Positions 16,316 through 24,696 of a DNA stretch of 53,557 bases are shown here, piece by piece. The notes under the pieces were generated by a model. The model was not told the origin of the DNA. It did not search any database and saw only the letters and a list, made by a program, of their open reading frames with translations. The number at the start of each line of letters is the position of its first letter. Position 1 is the stretch's first letter. Made by a program: the position numbers and the translations under genes. Location: NCBI GenBank assembly GCA_020723345.1, contig DYJA01000041.1, forward strand, positions 1 to 53,557, given 5' to 3'. The stretch is from Candidatus Aquidulcis sp. Lineage in GTDB: Bacteria; Chloroflexota; Anaerolineae; UBA4142.

Positions 16316-18351
16316 ATCATCTCCGCTCGCTTTCTCAACCCGCGCTTGCGCTTGCTGCGATTTTGTTCGCCGCCGCCGCGCAAAACCTGCACGTTTACCG
16401 CCAGATGGACCAAGCCGCAATTTTTCTTTTTGGCGCGGCAGTTTGTGTGTGGCTGTTCGCATTGCTCACGACGCGTGTCGCCATCGGTACACGGCTGAAC
16501 GAAACCGCCCCGGTCGAAGAAAAACCGCGCGCGCTCTCGCGCACGTTCGTCGTCAGTGCGTTCGCGCTTGCCGCGCTCACGTTTCTCTTTTCAACGGGCA
16601 ATGAGTTCACGCCCGACAACGTGCTGGCGTGGTTTCTCAGCCTCGCCGTCTTTTTCTACGCGTTTTGGATTCCCGAAAAAACCTGGGAAGAATGGCGTGC
16701 GTGGCTCGCCGCGCGCGCGGGATCGACGCGCGAAATTCTGGCGCACGGCGCGCGCGTCTCGCCGCAAATCATCGCGCTGCTCGGCGTGACGGCGCTCGGC
16801 GTGTTCTTTTACTATCACGATCTCGATCTGACTCCGGTGGAGATGGACAGCGACCATGCGGAAAAATTGCTTGATGTGAACGACGTCGTCAACGACGGGC
16901 GCACGCCGATTTTTTTCGAGCGGAACACGGGGCGCGAGCCGATGCAATTTTATCTGACTGCCGCGTTCGTCAACTTAACCCAGCATCCGATTGACCACAT
17001 GGCGCTCAAACTGATCGCCGCGTTGATGGGCGTGCTGGTCATCCCGTTCACGTTTCTGCTCGCGCGCGAATTGTTCGACGACGATGTCGCGCTGCTTGCC
17101 GCGCTTTTCATCGCGTTTAGCAAGTGGCCCCTGACGATTGCGCGGATGGGTTTGCGTTTTCCGTTCACGCCGGTCTTTGTCGCGCCGACGGTGTATTTTT
17201 TGTTTCGCGCGCTCAAATCGGGTCGCCGCAACGATTTTCTGATGGCGGGATTGTTTCTCGGCTTGGGCTTGCTTGGCTACAACGCGTTTCGCCTCGCGCC
17301 GATTTTGGTTGTCGCGTTTCTCGGCTTGTGGTGGCTGACGCACTCGATGTCGTCGGCGCAACTCGTTCGCTTGGTCAGGAACAGCGCGCTGATGTTTTTG
17401 CTCGCGCTCTTCATCACGATGCCGCTCGTGCGCTATATGACCGAAGAGCCCGAAAACGTTTGGTATCGCGCGGCAACGCGTTTGATGGGCGAAGGGAACG
17501 CGATCCCAGGAAATCCGCTGAAGGTGTTGGCGCAAAATCTGGTGAACGCGGCGCGCATGTTCAACTGGACGGGCGATTCGGCGTGGCCCAATTCGCTGCC
17601 CGGCGATCCCGCGCTCGATTACATTTCGGGCGGCTTGTTTCTGTTGGGCGTCGTGTACGCGCTGTATCGGCTGGCGCGGTACCGCGAAAACGAGTACGCG
17701 TTTGTACTGCTTGGCATCGGCGTTATGCTGCTGCCGTCCGCGCTCAGTCTCGCGTTTCCAAACGAGAATCCGAGCGTCGTCCGCGCGGGTGGCGCGATTC
17801 CGTTCGTCTTTATCATCGCCGCGCTGCCGCTCGCGTGGTTGCTGCGCGCGCTGCGCGAATCGTCTGCGAAATTTGCGTGGGGCAGAGCCGCATCAGTCGC
17901 GATTCTCGTTGTGCTGTTCGCGCTCATCGTCCGCGCGAATTATCTGCGCTATTTCCGGGAATTCGACGCGAACTATCGGCAGGCGTCGTGGAATTCGTCC
18001 GAAGTCGCGCAGGTGATCCGCAGTTTCGCGGGCAGCGTCGGCGATGTGGAGCACGCATGGATTTTGCTGTATCCGCACTGGATCGACACGCGCAATGTCG
18101 CGATCAACTTGCGCGAAATCGGTTGGGAGCAAACGCTGCCGAGCGCGGAGGCGGCGCAATCGCACGTCGAGGATCCCGCGAATAAACTGTACATTTTGAA
18201 CCCAGGTGATACGGTGAACCTTGTTCGCCTGCGCGAGATTTTCCCGGATGGACAAGAACGAACTTTTCACGCGCGCACGCCCGGACACGACTTTGTAATT
18301 TTCTATGTTTCCGGTGCAGCCGCGCCCGGCGGATTTCTGGAGTCGAAATGA
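16312..18351 (+). CDS. GT39-type membrane glycosyltransferase
   Basis: 679 aa with about 11-13 membrane segments. GTG start overlaps the methyltransferase stop. The first outer loop after a membrane helix holds the acidic signature DLTPVEMDSDHAEKLLD, like the D-E site of protein mannosyltransferases and ArnT. It then has REPMQFYLTAAF and HPIDHMALKLIAALMG, with a soluble C-terminal part. Such enzymes use polyprenyl-phosphate sugars on the outer membrane face. Donor and acceptor cannot be told. It is joined to the following MerB-like gene by an ATGA overlap. Confidence 0.85.
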   Translation: MNHLRSLSQPALALAAILFAAAAQNLHVYRQMDQAAIFLFGAAVCVWLFALLTTRVAIGTRLNETAPVEEKPRALSRTFVVSAFALAALTFLFSTGNEFTPDNVLAWFLSLAVFFYAFWIPEKTWEEWRAWLAARAGSTREILAHGARVSPQIIALLGVTALGVFFYYHDLDLTPVEMDSDHAEKLLDVNDVVNDGRTPIFFERNTGREPMQFYLTAAFVNLTQHPIDHMALKLIAALMGVLVIPFTFLLARELFDDDVALLAALFIAFSKWPLTIARMGLRFPFTPVFVAPTVYFLFRALKSGRRNDFLMAGLFLGLGLLGYNAFRLAPILVVAFLGLWWLTHSMSSAQLVRLVRNSALMFLLALFITMPLVRYMTEEPENVWYRAATRLMGEGNAIPGNPLKVLAQNLVNAARMFNWTGDSAWPNSLPGDPALDYISGGLFLLGVVYALYRLARYRENEYAFVLLGIGVMLLPSALSLAFPNENPSVVRAGGAIPFVFIIAALPLAWLLRALRESSAKFAWGRAASVAILVVLFALIVRANYLRYFREFDANYRQASWNSSEVAQVIRSFAGSVGDVEHAWILLYPHWIDTRNVAINLREIGWEQTLPSAEAAQSHVEDPANKLYILNPGDTVNLVRLREIFPDGQERTFHARTPGHDFVIFYVSGAAAPGGFLESK

Positions 18352-19100
18352 AAGACAATTTGCTTTTGGGCATTTGGCGTCACTTGGTTCCCATCCCGCG
18401 CGCGGTTTGGCGGCGTGAGGTCGCGGAAACCGCCGCGCGGACCGATCAGCATCTTGGTTTTATGGCGGAGCCGCACCATCGCGTTCGGAATTTTGTCGTG
18501 CGCGAATTGCCGCGCGCCGGCAAACCACTGACGCCCGAATTCATCGCGCAGTCGGTCGGTTTGCCTGTCGCGCAAGTAATCGCGATTCTGGACGATCTGG
18601 AAAAACACAAAACGTTTTTGTTCCGAAACCCAGACGGCGCGGTCGCGTGGGCGTACCCCGTCACGGTCGAGCCGACGCCGCATCAAATCACATTCAGCAC
18701 AGGCGAACGCGTCTACGCGGCTTGAGGAATCGATGCGATCGCAACGCCCTTCGTGCAAGGGCGCTTACGCGGCGAGTATCTTGCCGTGACGATTGAAACT
18801 GAGTGTGCGCATTGCCATCGTTCGTTGCGTTTGCGCGTCGATAGCGCGATGAAGTTCGAGGTGGAGAGTGCGGGCGCTGCGCCGGTCGTCTTTGTCCCGA
18901 TGGTGAATTTCGCGCGATTGAAAGAGCCGAGCATCATCAACGCGTTTTGAAAGAATTCAATTTTCTTCTGGTCAGAAGAACACGCGCAAGAATATCGCAA
19001 GACGACGAACGGCATTCGCGGCACCTATTTCACTCTGGCGCAAGCGGCGTACATGGTTCCGCCAACGCAGAGTGCGCTCTTCGGATTTGCTCGCGAGTAG
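18348..19100 (+). CDS. merB: Alkylmercury lyase (MerB-like), candidate double selenoprotein
   Basis: One frame runs from the ATG at 18348 to TAG at 19098-19100 (250 residues), interrupted only by TGA at 18723 (residue 126) and TGA at 18948 (residue 201). The N-terminus is a winged-helix-like region (LTPEFIAQSVGLPVAQVIAILDDLEK), then PTPHQITFSTGERVYAA. In MerB the catalytic set is Cys96, Asp99 and Cys159. Here TGA126 is followed three residues on by Asp129 (GID), matching Cys96/Asp99. TGA201 stands in AF-TGA-KNSIFF, matching the FCCHVHFF context of Cys159. Conserved sequence continues between and after both TGAs (TECAHCHRSL, FFWSEEHAQEY, FTLAQAAYM). I read both TGAs as selenocysteine. MerB cleaves carbon-mercury bonds; substrate here is inferred. 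A double-stop pseudogene is the alternative. Confidence 0.8.
18723..18763 (+). promoter_or_regulatory. Candidate SECIS 1 (TGA codon plus hairpin)
   Basis: TGA at 18723-18725. A perfect 7-bp stem CGCCCTT (18745-18751) / AAGGGCG (18757-18763) closes a 5-base loop CGTGC that starts 27 bases after the TGA. A G in the first two loop positions and this distance suit the bacterial SECIS model. Confidence 0.6.
18948..18980 (+). promoter_or_regulatory. Candidate SECIS 2 (TGA codon plus GGTC-loop hairpin)
   Basis: TGA at 18948-18950. A perfect 7-bp stem TTCTTCT (18963-18969) / AGAAGAA (18974-18980) presents the loop GGTC. The Escherichia coli fdhF SECIS also carries GGUC in its apical loop, 18 bases after its UGA; here the gap is 19. 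Confidence 0.68.
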
Positions 19101-19107
19101 AAACCAC

Positions 19108-22100
19108 GTGGCAGAAAAATTATTCAATCACTCTGAATCGAATCACCGATCGCTCAATTGGTCTTGGCTCGCGCCAAATCTGCTCGCGCTGATCTTGCTG
19201 CTCGGCGCGGTGCTACGTTTGAGCGGCATCAACTGGGATGAGGATCAGCACCTGCATCCCGACGAGCGCTTTCTCACGATGGTCGAGTCTGCGATCAGCA
19301 TTCCTGGGTTGGACAAGCCAGTCGGACCGCTGCCGCCAAATTGTACCAAGTGGGGTGGCTATTTCAATACGGAATGTTCGCCGCTCAGTCCGTACAATCA
19401 CAATTTCGGTTTGTTCGTCTACGGTACGTTCCCGATTTTTCTCACGCGCTTGCTCGGCGAATTTCTTGGACAGACCGGTTACGGCGAAATCCATTTGCTG
19501 GGACGCATTTTCTCCGCGCTGTTCGATCTATTGACGGTGCTGCTGATCTTTTTCATCGGGCGACGAATGTACGACGTGCGCGCCGCGCTCCTGGGCGCGC
19601 TGTTCCTCGCTGCGTCGGCGCTCGATATTCAGCAATCGCATTTCTTCACCGTCGACACGTTCACGAACGTGCCGATTTTGCTCGCGTTCTGGTGCGCGCT
19701 GGACATCGCGGATGGAAAACATTGGCGCGCGTTTTTGTGGGCGGGCGCGGCGTTCGGGCTTGCGCTTGCGGGGCGGATCAACATCGCGCCGTTCGCGGCG
19801 GTGTTGATCGCGGCAGGCGCGCTGCGCGCGTGGCGTGTGGCGCGTGGTGCTCTCGAATCGCCCGGCGCGCCTGAATCGCTCGACCGCAGACCGCAGACCG
19901 CGGACAGTGAGCAAGGTTCAGCGGTCGGCGGTCGACAGTCAGCGGTCGTGTTTGAAGATGTTTTGCTCGGCAAACTCACGCGCGCGTTCTTTGGTCTCGC
20001 GGGCGCGGCAATCATCGCGCTGATCGTGTTTCGCACTTTTCAGCCGTACGCGGCAAACGGTCCGAATTTCATTTCGCCAAGTTTGCCCAAGTTCGATACC
20101 AGTCGCGGCGCGGTGAATGTGTTGCTCGATGTCGCGTTGTCGTGGGCGGGCGGCGTCAATCCCAAGTTCGCCGATAATATGTCGTACATCGGCGAACTGG
20201 TCGCGGGACGACAAGACTATCCGCCCGGACATCAGTGGACGAATCGTCCGGCGTACATTTTTCCGTTTGAAAACATGGCGCTGTGGGGGCTGGGCTTGCC
20301 GCTCGGACTCGCGGCGTGGGCGGGCTTTGCGTTCGCGCTGTACCGCCTGATTCGCTATCGCGAATGGCAGCATCTCTTGATCGTCGTCTGGGTTGGCGTG
20401 ACGTTCGGTTACACCGGACAGCAGTGGGTCAAGACGCTGCGGTACTTTTTGCAAATCTATCCGTTCCTCGCGCTGCTCGCGGGATATTTTCTGGTGACGT
20501 TGTGGGATTGGGCAACCGCAGACCGCAGACCGCAGACCGCAGACGACAGCGGCGGTCGGCGGTCGGTCGTCGGCGGTCGCGTTGCGCGCCTCGTCGTCGC
20601 AATCATCGCGCTCATCGTTATCGGCTATACGCTTTTCTGGGCAACCGCGTTCGCGACGATTTACACGCGACCCGTTTCGCGCGTGACCGCGTCGCGTTGG
20701 ATTTTTCAGAATGTGCCTCCGGGTTCGATCCTCGCGAACGAGCATTGGGACGATCCGTTGCCGCTCCGCATCGACGGCAAGGATCCGTTTGGTGGAATGT
20801 ATCGCAGTCTGCCGTCGTCGGGCGATGGCTTGATGCACTGGTACGACGAGGACACACCCGAAAAACGCGCGCAGGCGATCCAATGGATCGATAACGCAGA
20901 GTACATCGTTCTGTCGTCCAACCGATTGTACGGTTCGATTCCGCGCTTGCCGATGCGTTATCCGCTGACGACGAAATATTACGAATGGCTTTTTGACGGC
21001 ACGCTTGGATTCGACAAGGTCGCGGAGATCACGTCGCGTCCGCAATTGTTCGGCATTGAGATCGACGACGATAACGCGGAAGAGGCGTTCACGGTATATG
21101 ATCATCCGAAAGTTTTGATTTTCAAAAAGGCGGCGCGCTTTTCGCACGCAAATACTGCCGCGCTGTTCAACAGCGTCGATCTCAGCGAAGTGTATCGCTT
21201 TTGGCCCCGCGAAGCGACGCTCGCGCCGACCGCGCTCTTGCTTACCCCGGCGGATCGCGACGCGCAAGCACGCGGCGGTACCTGGTCGCACATCTTCAAT
21301 CCCGACGATTGGATCAATCGCGCGCCGGTGATCGTCTGGCTCGCGCTGATTGAATTCCTGGGTTGGCTCGCGTTTCCGATTGCGTTTGTCGCGTTACGTG
21401 CGCTCGCGGATCGCGGTTATATTTTCGCCAAAGCGATTGGCATTTTGCTGCCGGCGTGGATCGCGTGGACGCTGGCAAGTTATCATCTTATTCCATTCAG
21501 CCGCGCGAGCATCGCACTCGCAATCGCGCTGGTTGCCGTCGTCAGCGCGTTGGCAGTGCGGCGGCGCGGGCGTGACATTGTCGCGTTCGTGCGCGCGCGC
21601 TGGAAAATCGTTTTGGTCGAAGAATTATCGTTCCTCGTTTTCTTCGGCGCGTTCTTGTTGATTCGCTACGGCAATCCCGATTTGTGGCACCAGTGGTTCG
21701 GCGGCGAAAAGCCGATGGATTTCACGATGCTCAACGCGGTGATCAAGTCGACCTGGTTTCCGCCGTACGACGCCTGGTTCGCGGGCGGCTATCTCGATTA
21801 TTATTATTTCGGTCAGGTGATCAACGCGACGCTGATCAAATTCTCCGGTATCGTTCCCGAAGTCGCCTACAATCTCGCGCTGCCGATGTATTTTGCGATG
21901 ACGGCGATGGGCGCGTTCAGTGTGGTTTTCAATCTCAGTCGCCAGGCGCACCTTCCACCTTCCAACTTCCAATCTCCAACTTCTAATTTCCATGCGTTCT
22001 TCTTTGCTTTCTTGGGAGCGATCTTCGTCGCAGTGATCGGCAACCTGGGACAAGTGATTTTGATCGGACAAATGTTTTTGCGGATCGGCGGCGGCGATCC

Positions 22101-23754
22101 GAAAGGTTCTATCGCAAATGGGGTGACGAGCATCGCGACTGGAATGTGGCGCGTGTTTGTCGATCAGCAGCCCTTCGACGTGCCGATTGGTCAGTGGTAC
22201 TGGAATGCCTCGCGCATTGTCACGACCGGCAACGCGATCAACGAATTTCCATTCTTCACATTCTTATACGCCGATTTGCACGCGCATTTGATGGCGCTCG
22301 CGTTCACGCTCACCGTCATCGGCTTTGGCGTGAGTTTTGTCACGCGCGAACGCGATGACGACGCGCGGCTCCCACTCTTGGCGCGTTTGCCGATTTCGCC
22401 CGGCGATGTGAGCGAAGTGATCGTGGTCGCGCTCGTGTGCGGCGCGTTGCGCGCGATGAATATCGCCGATTATCCGACGTACCTCTTGTTGATCGGCTGC
22501 GCGCTGGCGATTGGCGAGTACGCGCGCCGCCGCGTGGTCGACTGGGCAGGTATCTTTGCGGTCGCGTGGCGCTTGGGCGCGATCGTCGTGTTGAGTCTGC
22601 TGCTGTACCAACCGTTCAGCAAAAGTTTCGTCACCGCGTACTCGAGCATCGAGTTGTACAAAGGCGAGCGCACGGGCTTGGGCGAGTACCTGATCGTCCA
22701 CGTCATTTTCCTGTTTGCGATTGTTACGTTCTTGGTCGCGCAAACGCTCGATACGCGCGAACGGCGCAAGTTCTTTGTGGATGTGCTGCCGCTCGTCGTC
22801 GTCGCGTTCATCGTAGTGGAAGCCGCGTTCGTCTTCACGAACATGATGGTATTTGCGGTCGCGTTTCCGCTGCTCGCGCTCGCGGCGATCTTGATCCTGC
22901 GTCCCGAATTGGACGCGCGCGCGCGTTTCATCGCGCTGTTGATCGCGGCGGGACTCGCGATGACGATGATGGTCGAAGTGATCACCGTCAAAGACGACAT
23001 TGGACGCATGAACACCGTGTTCAAGTTCTACAATCAAGTCTGGGTGTTCTTTGCGATTGCGGCGGCGGCGGGAGTCGCCAGTCTACAGTCGTCAGTCGCC
23101 AGCGAACAGTTAACAGTGAACAGTGAACAGTCGGAAGAAATCATAAATCATAAATCGAAAATCTTAAATCCCGTGTGGTGGATGTTTTTTGGATTTCTTA
23201 TCTTCATCGGCTTGTTGTACCCGATCACCGCAACGCGCGCGAAGGTGAATGATCGGTTCACGCTGGGATCGCCATCCGGGTTGAACGGTATGGATTTTTT
23301 GCGGACGGCGGTTTATCCCGACAACAACTATAATCAAGTCCTCGAACATGATCGCCAGGGAATTGAATGGCTGCGCGCGAACGTCGAAGGGTCGCCGGTG
23401 ATTTTGGAAGGGAACGCGCCGTTGTACCATTGGGCGTCGCGCGTCTCGATCTACACGGGCTTGCCGACGGTGATCGGCTGGGATTGGCATCAAAAGCAGC
23501 AGCGCTCGATCGTCGACGGCGCGATCATCGATCGGCGGCTGGACGCGGCGCGGCAAATTTACAATTCCCGAAACGCGGAGGGCGCATTGCCGTTGCTCAA
23601 ACGCTTTCGCGTCGCGTACATTTTTGTCGGCGAAGTCGAGCACGCGTTTTATGACAAAGCCGGTCTGGCAAAGTTCGACGCGATGACGCGCGCGGGGCAA
23701 CTTACGCTGGTGTACCAGAACGAGCGCGTCAGGATTTACAAAGTCAATGAGTAG
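19108..23754 (+). CDS. Giant membrane protein: GT39-like half fused to DUF2298 (YYY) half
   Basis: 1548 aa with more than 20 membrane segments. The GTG at 19108 lies 8 bases after the MerB-like stop. The N-terminal half has the acidic first-loop motif NWDEDQHLHPDERF of GT39 enzymes. After about residue 740 the C-terminal half shows DUF2298 (Chlor_Arch_YYY) features: KPMDFTMLNAVIKS, PPYDAWFAGGYLDYYYFGQ, NEFPFFTFLYADLHAHLMAL, and DIGRMNTVFKFYNQVW. DUF2298 proteins are known mainly from Chloroflexi and Archaea. Lipid-linked sugar transfer is the likely job; not proven. Four short-unit repeat arrays are read through in frame in hydrophilic loops. Confidence 0.82.
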   Translation: MAEKLFNHSESNHRSLNWSWLAPNLLALILLLGAVLRLSGINWDEDQHLHPDERFLTMVESAISIPGLDKPVGPLPPNCTKWGGYFNTECSPLSPYNHNFGLFVYGTFPIFLTRLLGEFLGQTGYGEIHLLGRIFSALFDLLTVLLIFFIGRRMYDVRAALLGALFLAASALDIQQSHFFTVDTFTNVPILLAFWCALDIADGKHWRAFLWAGAAFGLALAGRINIAPFAAVLIAAGALRAWRVARGALESPGAPESLDRRPQTADSEQGSAVGGRQSAVVFEDVLLGKLTRAFFGLAGAAIIALIVFRTFQPYAANGPNFISPSLPKFDTSRGAVNVLLDVALSWAGGVNPKFADNMSYIGELVAGRQDYPPGHQWTNRPAYIFPFENMALWGLGLPLGLAAWAGFAFALYRLIRYREWQHLLIVVWVGVTFGYTGQQWVKTLRYFLQIYPFLALLAGYFLVTLWDWATADRRPQTADDSGGRRSVVGGRVARLVVAIIALIVIGYTLFWATAFATIYTRPVSRVTASRWIFQNVPPGSILANEHWDDPLPLRIDGKDPFGGMYRSLPSSGDGLMHWYDEDTPEKRAQAIQWIDNAEYIVLSSNRLYGSIPRLPMRYPLTTKYYEWLFDGTLGFDKVAEITSRPQLFGIEIDDDNAEEAFTVYDHPKVLIFKKAARFSHANTAALFNSVDLSEVYRFWPREATLAPTALLLTPADRDAQARGGTWSHIFNPDDWINRAPVIVWLALIEFLGWLAFPIAFVALRALADRGYIFAKAIGILLPAWIAWTLASYHLIPFSRASIALAIALVAVVSALAVRRRGRDIVAFVRARWKIVLVEELSFLVFFGAFLLIRYGNPDLWHQWFGGEKPMDFTMLNAVIKSTWFPPYDAWFAGGYLDYYYFGQVINATLIKFSGIVPEVAYNLALPMYFAMTAMGAFSVVFNLSRQAHLPPSNFQSPTSNFHAFFFAFLGAIFVAVIGNLGQVILIGQMFLRIGGGDPKGSIANGVTSIATGMWRVFVDQQPFDVPIGQWYWNASRIVTTGNAINEFPFFTFLYADLHAHLMALAFTLTVIGFGVSFVTRERDDDARLPLLARLPISPGDVSEVIVVALVCGALRAMNIADYPTYLLLIGCALAIGEYARRRVVDWAGIFAVAWRLGAIVVLSLLLYQPFSKSFVTAYSSIELYKGERTGLGEYLIVHVIFLFAIVTFLVAQTLDTRERRKFFVDVLPLVVVAFIVVEAAFVFTNMMVFAVAFPLLALAAILILRPELDARARFIALLIAAGLAMTMMVEVITVKDDIGRMNTVFKFYNQVWVFFAIAAAAGVASLQSSVASEQLTVNSEQSEEIINHKSKILNPVWWMFFGFLIFIGLLYPITATRAKVNDRFTLGSPSGLNGMDFLRTAVYPDNNYNQVLEHDRQGIEWLRANVEGSPVILEGNAPLYHWASRVSIYTGLPTVIGWDWHQKQQRSIVDGAIIDRRLDAARQIYNSRNAEGALPLLKRFRVAYIFVGEVEHAFYDKAGLAKFDAMTRAGQLTLVYQNERVRIYKVNE
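19881..19950. repeat. In-frame heptamer hairpin array (GACCGCA/GCGGTCG)
   Basis: Units GACCGCA, GACCGCA and GACCGCG are followed by complementary AGCGGTC, GGCGGTC, GACAGTC and AGCGGTC. The array is translated as a polar loop (DRRPQTADSEQGSAVGG) between membrane helices of the 1548-aa protein. Confidence 0.85.
20514..20580. repeat. In-frame heptamer hairpin array (GACCGCA family, second copy)
   Basis: Four GACCGCA units are followed by GGCGGTC-type complementary units. Translated as ATADRRPQTADDSGGRRSV in a loop of the same protein, 630 bases after the first copy. Confidence 0.85.
21949..21993. repeat. In-frame heptamer array (CACCTTC/CAATCTC)
   Basis: Six 7-bp units (CACCTTC, CACCTTC, CAACTTC, CAATCTC, CAACTTC, TAATTTC), translated as LPPSNFQSPTSNF. 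No inverted arm. Confidence 0.8.
23073..23171. repeat. In-frame composite array (CAGTCGT, AACAGTG and ATAAATC families)
   Basis: CAGTC-type units, then AACAGTGAACAGTGAACAG, then ATCATAAATCATAAATC. Translated as about 30 polar residues (SEQLTVNSEQSEEIINHKSK) between two membrane segments. Confidence 0.78.
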
Positions 23755-24625
23755 ACGAACCCGATCGAATTTCGGCGCGTTGATTTTCGGCGCGTTGATT
23801 TTTCTGTTCTTTGGCGGCGCGGTTGCGTTTGCGGATTCGCCGCGCGCCATTCAAGCGAAACAAGTGCATATCCAGAGCGTCCATCGCGCGGGTGGGTTGG
23901 GTTGGACGGATGTCATCACGAGTTACCTGTACTTTCCCGTGGTGTTGCGCGGGTACGCGAGCGAGGTATATGGTTCGGTCGCGGTGATTGACAACCCTCT
24001 GTGCCGCGCTGCGCCGACTGATCCGCCGGCGGAAAATCATCCCGATATCAACTTGGCGGTGCGCGGTTACGTCAGCACGACCGGTACGCTCGGACTCGTG
24101 ACGCTGCCGATTTTGCCGACGGATCTGGGCGCGCCGCAATTGTATTCCTTGTTCGGCGATAATCGTACGCCCGCGTTCAGCGCGATCTATCAGGTGTACG
24201 ATTGGGACTGGGTCAACAATCGTCGCGGCGCGCCGATCACGGATCCAGCCGTGTCGTTGGCGGGCATGGTTGTGACGACGAGCGAGAGTATCCGCGTACC
24301 CGCTTCGGGCTACGATATTGGTTTGCGACCGACGGGTTATGAAGTGATGGTGCTGTACGCGGCGGCGAATCGGATCACGCTAAAGTACACGCGCGAAGAC
24401 AACACGATTTGCGGTTATACGATTCACATCGAAAACGTTCAAGTCGATCCGAATTTGCTGGCGTTGTATCAATCGTTGAATGCGGCGGGACGCGTACGCT
24501 TGCCGGCGTTGTACTCGGGGCAAAGTGTGGGTCGCCCGATTACGACGGAAATCGGCGTAGCAATTCGCGACACGGGTTCGTTCATGGACCCGCGTTCGCG
24601 CACAGATTGGTGGCAAGGAAGGTGA
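23747..24625 (+). CDS. Secreted protein of unknown function
   Basis: 292 aa. The ATG at 23747 overlaps the previous stop by 8 bases. It has a signal peptide (basic start, then ALIFGALIFLFFGGAVAFA, cleavage near ADS). The mature part is beta-rich with no catalytic motif I can name. It contains GSVAVIDNP near its start and ends VAIRDTGSFMDPRSRTDWW. Three Cys are present in the mature part or near it. The position after a surface-glycan enzyme and before a beta-helix protein suggests an exported envelope component. Family not recognised. Confidence 0.6.
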   Translation: MSRRTRSNFGALIFGALIFLFFGGAVAFADSPRAIQAKQVHIQSVHRAGGLGWTDVITSYLYFPVVLRGYASEVYGSVAVIDNPLCRAAPTDPPAENHPDINLAVRGYVSTTGTLGLVTLPILPTDLGAPQLYSLFGDNRTPAFSAIYQVYDWDWVNNRRGAPITDPAVSLAGMVVTTSESIRVPASGYDIGLRPTGYEVMVLYAAANRITLKYTREDNTICGYTIHIENVQVDPNLLALYQSLNAAGRVRLPALYSGQSVGRPITTEIGVAIRDTGSFMDPRSRTDWWQGR

Positions 24626-24681
24626 GGGGATTGGTGATTGGTCAATCAGGGATTAGGTCAGCCCGCGCAGGCGGGCTTGGC
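24626..24681. repeat. GGGATTG repeat plus short GC palindrome
   Basis: GGGATTG, GTGATTG, GTCAATC and AGGGATT units run to about 24655. They are followed by a 7-bp stem AGCCCGC/GCGGGCT around GCAG (24659-24676). No T-tract follows, so it is a repeat element rather than a clear terminator. Confidence 0.6.
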
Positions 24682-24696
24682 GCCGTTGTTGCCGCG

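Noticed and set aside
18348-18950. Reading the MerB region as two or three separate small genes or a decayed pseudogene
   Set aside because: All segments share one frame, both breaks are TGA, both fall at catalytic Cys positions, and conserved MerB-like sequence continues to the TAG at 19100. Decay would more likely give mixed stops and frameshifts.
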